NCBI GenBank assembly: GCA_023128135.1
Contig: JAGMEO010000016.1
Location: 1 to 9,408 of the forward strand
DNA: 9,408 nt
Direction of reading: 5' to 3'
DNA from: Candidatus Bathyarchaeota archaeon
GTDB taxonomy: Archaea; Thermoproteota; Bathyarchaeia; RBG-16-48-13; JAGMEO01
Below are positions 6,493-9,408 of the stretch, piece after piece; position 1 is the stretch's first letter; every line of letters begins with the position of its first letter. Under the pieces are notes generated by a model. It had not been told where the DNA came from, made no database searches, and saw only the letters and a program-made list of their open reading frames with translations. A program made the position numbers and the translations under genes.

Positions 6493-6566
6493 GAAACCTT
6501 TTCTAATTGCTTATTTTTAATTGATAATAATTGTGGCTTATTCATATAAAAAATAATTATCTAATA

Positions 6567-6668
6567 ATGGTTTTAGAAGATTTCGAGAAAAAAATAACAT
6601 TTGCTATGAAAAGAATTATTATTCCAAAATTAATATATCTCAGAATAGGAGTGTTTGGTGAGGATTAA
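6567..6668 (+). CDS. Possible small protein upstream of rpoH (33 aa)
   Basis: An ATG at 6567 opens a 33-codon frame that begins MVLEDFEKKITFAMKRIIIP and ends at TAA 6666-6668, overlapping the likely rpoH start in another frame. A TATA-like CATATAAA at 6543-6550 lies about 20 bp before it, close to the spacing expected for a leaderless message. Its stop lies 1 nt before an in-frame rpoH ATG at 6670, an arrangement that could couple translation. I do not recognise the sequence. It may equally be untranslated leader of rpoH, so the call is weak. Confidence 0.2.
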   Translation: MVLEDFEKKITFAMKRIIIPKLIYLRIGVFGED

Positions 6669-7218
6669 AATGAAGGTTCCAGATGAAGTAAAAGAATTAT
6701 TTAAGACTAGAGGTTTGAAGAAAGTTAAAATTGAAGAGAATGATGGCGTATTTGATATTTTTGCTTCTGATCATGAAACAGAAGAAGACGTTCTTGTACG
6801 TGTAGTCACAAAATCAAGGTTTAAGTCAGATAAGATAAGTGTAGAGCAGATTCGAAATATGTGTAAAACTTTAGAAGCTGATAAGAAAATAGACAAAGGC
6901 ATTATTATAGGTAAAGGTTTAACATCATCTGGAAAGAAAGTGCTTGAAAAAAGTAAGATTGAATGGATTAATTTGGACTCGCTAAGAACATTCAAAATCT
7001 TTGACCATTTTTTGGTGCCCGTTCACGAGATGCTTCTCGAAGAAGAAGCTGAAGAACTTCTGCAAAAGTATCACATAAAAAAACATCAACTACCTTTAAT
7101 TAAAAAATCTGATCCAGCGGTAAAGGCAATAGGAGGAAAACCAGGAGACATCATTAAGATAACTAGGAAAAGTCAGACAGCTGGAGAAGCGGTAGTATAT
7201 CGATACGTGGTAAAATAG
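6658..7218 (+). CDS. rpoH: RNA polymerase subunit Rpo5/RpoH with N-terminal domain
   Basis: This is the archaeal counterpart of eukaryotic Rpb5, part of the lower jaw of RNA polymerase. The C-terminal domain (about 118-186) is textbook: LVPVHEMLLEEEAEELLQKY, then HQLPLIKKSDPAVKAIGGKPG and KITRKSQTAGEAVVYR in overlapping sequence. Most archaeal Rpo5 proteins are only about 75-85 aa and consist of that domain. This one has about 115 further N-terminal residues that resemble the Rpb5 jaw domain: VKELFKTRG (yeast VKEMVKDRG), then KGIIIGKGLTSSGKKVLEKS and a following LDSLRTFKIFDHFLVP that parallels yeast ETFNEAALVVNITHHELVP. The start is uncertain: GTG 6658 has GGAG (6648-6651) at 6 nt; TTG 6655 is adjacent; ATG 6670 has GGTGAGG (6657-6663) at 6 nt. 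A T-tract terminator follows; rpoB is not next to it in this window. Confidence 0.92.
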   Translation: MRIKMKVPDEVKELFKTRGLKKVKIEENDGVFDIFASDHETEEDVLVRVVTKSRFKSDKISVEQIRNMCKTLEADKKIDKGIIIGKGLTSSGKKVLEKSKIEWINLDSLRTFKIFDHFLVPVHEMLLEEEAEELLQKYHIKKHQLPLIKKSDPAVKAIGGKPGDIIKITRKSQTAGEAVVYRYVVK

Positions 7219-7261
7219 TAATGAATAAAACACTGCTACTCTATCGCTTTTAAAAATGTGA

Positions 7262-7274
7262 TTTTTTCTTTTTT
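7262..7274 (+). terminator. Double T-tract after rpoH
   Basis: Two runs of six T residues separated by one C lie 43 bp beyond the rpoH stop. This is a typical archaeal termination signal. The stretch from here to the tRNA (about 7275-7426) is AT-rich; I see only a weak 5-bp hairpin in it (ACCAA/TTGGT near 7286-7301) and no supported gene. Confidence 0.55.
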
Positions 7275-7429
7275 GAGTTAAAATACCAAGATGATTTGGT
7301 GTTATAAGTTTTCTAATTTTGTTGAATTCATTTAAATCAGCTCTCTATATAATCAACCACAATAAATCACGAAATGTCGTCGTCGGATGAAAAAATTTCT
7401 ACCAAAAATGGCAAAGGGATTGTATGTGG

Positions 7430-7529
7430 TGCGGGGGGTGGGATTCGAACCCACGAAGGCCTACGCCAGAGGATCTTGAGTCCTCCCCCTTTGGTCGATT
7501 TTTCTTTGACCTGGCTCGGGGACCCCCGC
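7430..7529 (-). tRNA. tRNA-Leu (anticodon CAA) with D-loop intron
   Basis: Read on the minus strand, 7529 to 7523 (GCGGGGG) pairs with CCCCCGC next to discriminator A at 7430. The bases after it, 7429-7427, are CCA, so the tail is encoded. The anticodon arm is GAGGA-CTCAAGA-TCCTC with anticodon CAA (7478-7476), which reads UUG. A leucine-type long variable arm (GGC-GTAG-GCC) and T-arm GTGGG-TTCGAAT-CCCAC follow. The D-stem CCC/GGG is separated by GAGCCAGGTCAAA plus 15 additional bases; removing them leaves the normal leucine D-loop. With the intron gone the tRNA is 85 nt plus CCA. There is no intron at the canonical 37/38 site. A TATA-like TTTAAAA lies about 37 bp upstream on the minus strand. 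Confidence 0.95.
7491..7505 (-). other. 15-nt noncanonical tRNA intron in the D-loop
   Basis: On the minus strand the exon base run GGTC (7511-7508) is fully complementary to GACC (7496-7493). Each is followed by a three-base AAA bulge (7507-7505 and 7492-7490), and GA/TC closes an AAAA loop between them. That is the bulge-helix-bulge arrangement cut by archaeal tRNA endonuclease between the second and third bulge bases. Such cuts remove 7505 to 7491 (15 nt) and join GGTCAA to AGGGG, restoring a standard tRNA-Leu D-loop. The outer exon helix is imperfect, so it is a relaxed form. Confidence 0.82.
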
Positions 7530-7562
7530 ATTAATATAAAATTTTGTATCGTTGAATGTAAG

Positions 7563-7569
7563 TTTTAAA
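7563..7569 (-). promoter_or_regulatory. TATA-like box of tRNA-Leu
   Basis: On the minus strand this reads TTTAAAA, centred about 37 bp before the tRNA 5' end. That predicts a transcription start near 7540 and a short 5' leader for RNase P to remove. Assignment is by pattern and distance. Confidence 0.4.
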
Positions 7570-7650
7570 TCTTAATCATTAAGTGCTTGTCCAAATGTAT
7601 GTTTGTGTAAAATACTAATTTTTTCAGGCTGTATTCTAAAACGATGTTTT

Positions 7651-8337
7651 TCATATTATCTCTGTGCCAATCTTTTCGCCTTTGATTACTTTCTCTATGT
7701 TTTCTATATTTGTACCGTCGATTATCCATGTTGGAATTTTTGAACGTTTCACAATTTTCGCTGCTACGGGGTCAAAGAGTTGATAGTTTCCTGCTGAGAG
7801 TTTAGGAGAAAGCATCATTTGAAGCAATTTTTCGGCTTTGATTTTATCTATTTTCTTTGCCTTTAGATTCCTTTTAGGGTCATCTGTGAATACTCCCTCT
7901 ACGTTTGTTGCGTTTATTAAAATATCTGCGTTAATTGCCTCTGCAGCGACTGCAGCTACAGCGTTAGTTGATTGACCTGGTTGGAATCCTCCTAGAATTA
8001 CTATCTTATTAGTTTCAAAAGCGGTTCTCAACTCTTCAACGCTTGTAGGTGTTTCTAGAAACGCGTCTTCTTGAAGCTTGGCTATGATTAACCTTGCATT
8101 CAATCTTGAAATTATAATGCCAATTATATCACAGATGGCTTCGGATTCTCCTAAAGCCCTTGCTGCATTGATATATAAGCGAGCTGTCTCTCCTCCCCCT
8201 GTTATAACGATTAGCCTGTGACCAGCATTTTTAAGTTTCATAAGAAGTTGAGCGTAGGAGGAAATAATCTTTATATTTGGTTTTGAAGGAAATGCATGAC
8301 CTCCAATCTTTAAGACTATTTTCAAGAGAGATCCCAT
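7651..8337 (-). CDS. pyrH: UMP kinase, archaeal PyrH type
   Basis: UMP kinase makes UDP from UMP and ATP in pyrimidine nucleotide synthesis. This 228-aa protein is an amino-acid-kinase fold of archaeal size. Visible motifs are LKIGG (9-13), the glycine loop ITGGGETARLYINAARALG (45-63), the UMP-site GIIISRLNA (73-81), GGFQPGQSTNAVAA (116-129), and the nucleotide motif INATNVEGVFTDDP (141-154). The tail LSAGNYQLFDPVAAKIVKRS is the archaeal hallmark and resembles the Sulfolobus enzyme. The ATG at 8337 is preferred over the adjoining TTG at 8340. A TATA-like sequence centred about 23 bp upstream suggests a leaderless transcript, and there is no Shine-Dalgarno sequence. The gene is divergent from aRF1 and shares its promoter region. 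Confidence 0.95.
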   Translation of the reverse strand: MGSLLKIVLKIGGHAFPSKPNIKIISSYAQLLMKLKNAGHRLIVITGGGETARLYINAARALGESEAICDIIGIIISRLNARLIIAKLQEDAFLETPTSVEELRTAFETNKIVILGGFQPGQSTNAVAAVAAEAINADILINATNVEGVFTDDPKRNLKAKKIDKIKAEKLLQMMLSPKLSAGNYQLFDPVAAKIVKRSKIPTWIIDGTNIENIEKVIKGEKIGTEII

Positions 8338-8353
8338 CAAATTTTTACATGTT

Positions 8354-8365
8354 AAAATATATAAA
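8354..8365. promoter_or_regulatory. Shared TATA-like element, pyrH/aRF1
   Basis: AAAATATATAAA is the only strong TATA-like sequence in the 81-bp gap between two divergent genes. On the minus strand it reads TTTATATATTTT at the right distance (about 23 bp) for a leaderless pyrH message. On the plus strand it would start aRF1 transcription near 8388, giving a leader of about 30 nt with GTGATC (8410-8415) before the ATG. Its near-symmetry would suit bidirectional use; this is inferred. Confidence 0.45.
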
Positions 8366-8418
8366 CTCGCACAGTAGTTAGGTTCAACGAAACCCTTCTT
8401 AAACAGTTTGTGATCTCT

Positions 8419-9408
8419 ATGTCGGAATTTAAAGACTCACTTTCAAAGTTCAGACTAAAGAGATCGCTCGAAATCTTAGCATCTAAGAAAGGGCAGCACA
8501 CAGAACTTGTTACTATTTATGTTCCACATGACCGTCAAATAAGCGATGTTATGAATAATCTTAGACAGGAACTTGGCACTGCCTCCAACATAAAGTCAAA
8601 GACTACAAGAAAGAATGTTCAAGACGCTATTGAATCTACTTTACAACGTATAAAATTATTCAAGAAACCTCCCCAAACAGGTCTGGCGATATTCAGTGGA
8701 GCAATACCTCAGAACGGACCTGGTAGTGAGAGAATGGAAGTTTACGTTGTAGTTCCACCTGAACCTATTAACTTATATTACTACCGATGTGATAACCGTT
8801 TCCACATAGAACCATTAAGAGAAATGCTGAAAGAGAAAGACACGTATGGGATACTTGTTTTAGATGGTAGCGGTGCTGCCTTTGCAACACTCAAAGGTAT
8901 AACCTTGGATATTGTCCGAAAAATCACATCTGGTATTCCTGGAAAACATCGGGCTGGAGGCCAATCCGCTAGACGGTTCGAGAGACTTCGAGAAGCAGAG
9001 GTTAACGAGTATTTCAAGCGCATTGGGAAATATGCAAACAAAATCTTCCTTAAAATTCCAGATCTTAAAGGTATAATCCTAGGTGGGCCAGGTCCAACAA
9101 AATACGATTTTGAAAAAGAAAACTTGCTTCATTATACTCTCAAAGACAAGATTCTTACAACTGTTGATACCGCATATGTGGGAGAACAAGGAGTTGAGGA
9201 ACTTGTCGAGAAATCAACTGACATACTTAAAGAGGTTCGATACTTTGAAGAGAAGAAATTAGTTCAAAAATTTCTTTACGAAATTGGCCACGACACAGGT
9301 CTTGCTATTTACGGAGAGAATGAAGTTCACAAAAGTCTTGAAAAGGGAACGGTTAGTCTTCTTCTACTTTCTGAAGACTTGGTTAAAAAACGTGTAACAA
9401 TTAAATGC
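8419..9408 (+). CDS. prf1: Peptide chain release factor aRF1, 3' truncated by window
   Basis: aRF1 recognises all three stop codons and triggers peptide release on the ribosome. The window holds 330 codons without a stop; the family is usually about 400-420 aa, so roughly 85 residues are beyond the edge. Domain 1 has the stop-decoding motifs TASNIKS (NIKS 57-60) and YRCDNRF (122-128, the YxCxxxF motif). Domain 2 has the catalytic GGQ (180-182) in GKHRAGGQSARRFERLRE. Domain 3 begins around 270 and shows FLYEIGHDTGLAIYGENEV. The last residue, Cys330 in VTIKC, is likely the first Cys of the family's small zinc-knuckle-like segment. ATG 8419 is chosen; GTG 8410 is in frame, but its bases form part of GTGATC, a good Shine-Dalgarno match 4 nt before the ATG. 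It is divergent from pyrH. Confidence 0.97.
   Translation, partial: MSEFKDSLSKFRLKRSLEILASKKGQHTELVTIYVPHDRQISDVMNNLRQELGTASNIKSKTTRKNVQDAIESTLQRIKLFKKPPQTGLAIFSGAIPQNGPGSERMEVYVVVPPEPINLYYYRCDNRFHIEPLREMLKEKDTYGILVLDGSGAAFATLKGITLDIVRKITSGIPGKHRAGGQSARRFERLREAEVNEYFKRIGKYANKIFLKIPDLKGIILGGPGPTKYDFEKENLLHYTLKDKILTTVDTAYVGEQGVEELVEKSTDILKEVRYFEEKKLVQKFLYEIGHDTGLAIYGENEVHKSLEKGTVSLLLLSEDLVKKRVTIKC

Noticed and set aside
7286..7301. Small hairpin ACCAA-GATGAT-TTGGT, considered as an sRNA or C/D box element
   Set aside because: The stem is 5 bp, no proper C box (RUGAUGA) with a matching D box was found, and nothing else supports an RNA gene.
7374..7568. A 64-codon plus-strand frame containing GGIRTHEGLRQRILSP
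   Set aside because: It is the complement of the tRNA-Leu gene; this peptide is a well-known artefact of translating antisense tRNA-Leu.
8781..9041. An 86-codon minus-strand frame
   Set aside because: It lies entirely inside the aRF1 gene, antisense to the GGQ region, and shows no protein family features.
1..9408. Search by eye for CRISPR repeats, insertion sequences, integrases, toxin-antitoxin or defence genes
   Set aside because: No regularly spaced repeats, transposase motifs or terminal inverted repeats were seen; the genes are ordinary chromosomal ones, so no new multi-gene system is claimed.

Overview
The window reads as chromosomal DNA of an archaeon, most likely a member of the TACK group such as a Bathyarchaeia or thaumarchaeal-type lineage. 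The evidence is an archaeal translation release factor (aRF1), RNA polymerase subunit H (Rpo5), an archaeal-type UMP kinase, a TrpB2-type tryptophan synthase beta chain, the C-terminus of a eukaryote-type DNA topoisomerase IB, TATA-box promoters with T-tract terminators, and a tRNA whose apparent intron carries the archaeal bulge-helix-bulge signature. The DNA is AT-rich apart from the tRNA and most of trpB. I see no phage, transposase or CRISPR content.

Layout. 1-333: 3' end of topoisomerase IB, convergent with surE (384-1175, minus). 1276-1776: small metallophosphoesterase, followed by a decayed GNAT acetyltransferase tail (1818-1963). 1976-2800 and 2874-3980: two minus-strand genes, a zinc-ribbon/AIM24 protein and a COG3199 NAD-kinase-like protein. 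3981-4178: divergent promoter region with palindromes. 4179-5576: trpB, then a terminator. 5739-6245: HTH-ACT regulator of the type linked to amino-acid metabolism, with a palindrome close to its probable transcription start. 6280-6492: DUF167 protein. 6658-7218: RpoH with an extra N-terminal domain. 7430-7529: tRNA-Leu(CAA) on the minus strand. 7651-8337: UMP kinase (minus), divergent from aRF1 (8419 to the window end, plus) around one shared TATA-like element.

How the parts relate. Most units are single genes with their own promoters and not a dedicated multi-gene system. They cover information processing (topoisomerase IB, Rpo5, aRF1, tRNA-Leu), nucleotide metabolism (SurE, UMP kinase, possible NAD kinase relative) and tryptophan synthesis with a neighbouring amino-acid-sensing regulator. 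The most notable items are the 15-nt D-loop intron in tRNA-Leu, the Rpb5-like full-length RpoH, the composition break inside trpB and the palindromes at the trpB and ACT-regulator promoters. I found no evidence for a new defence or mobile system.
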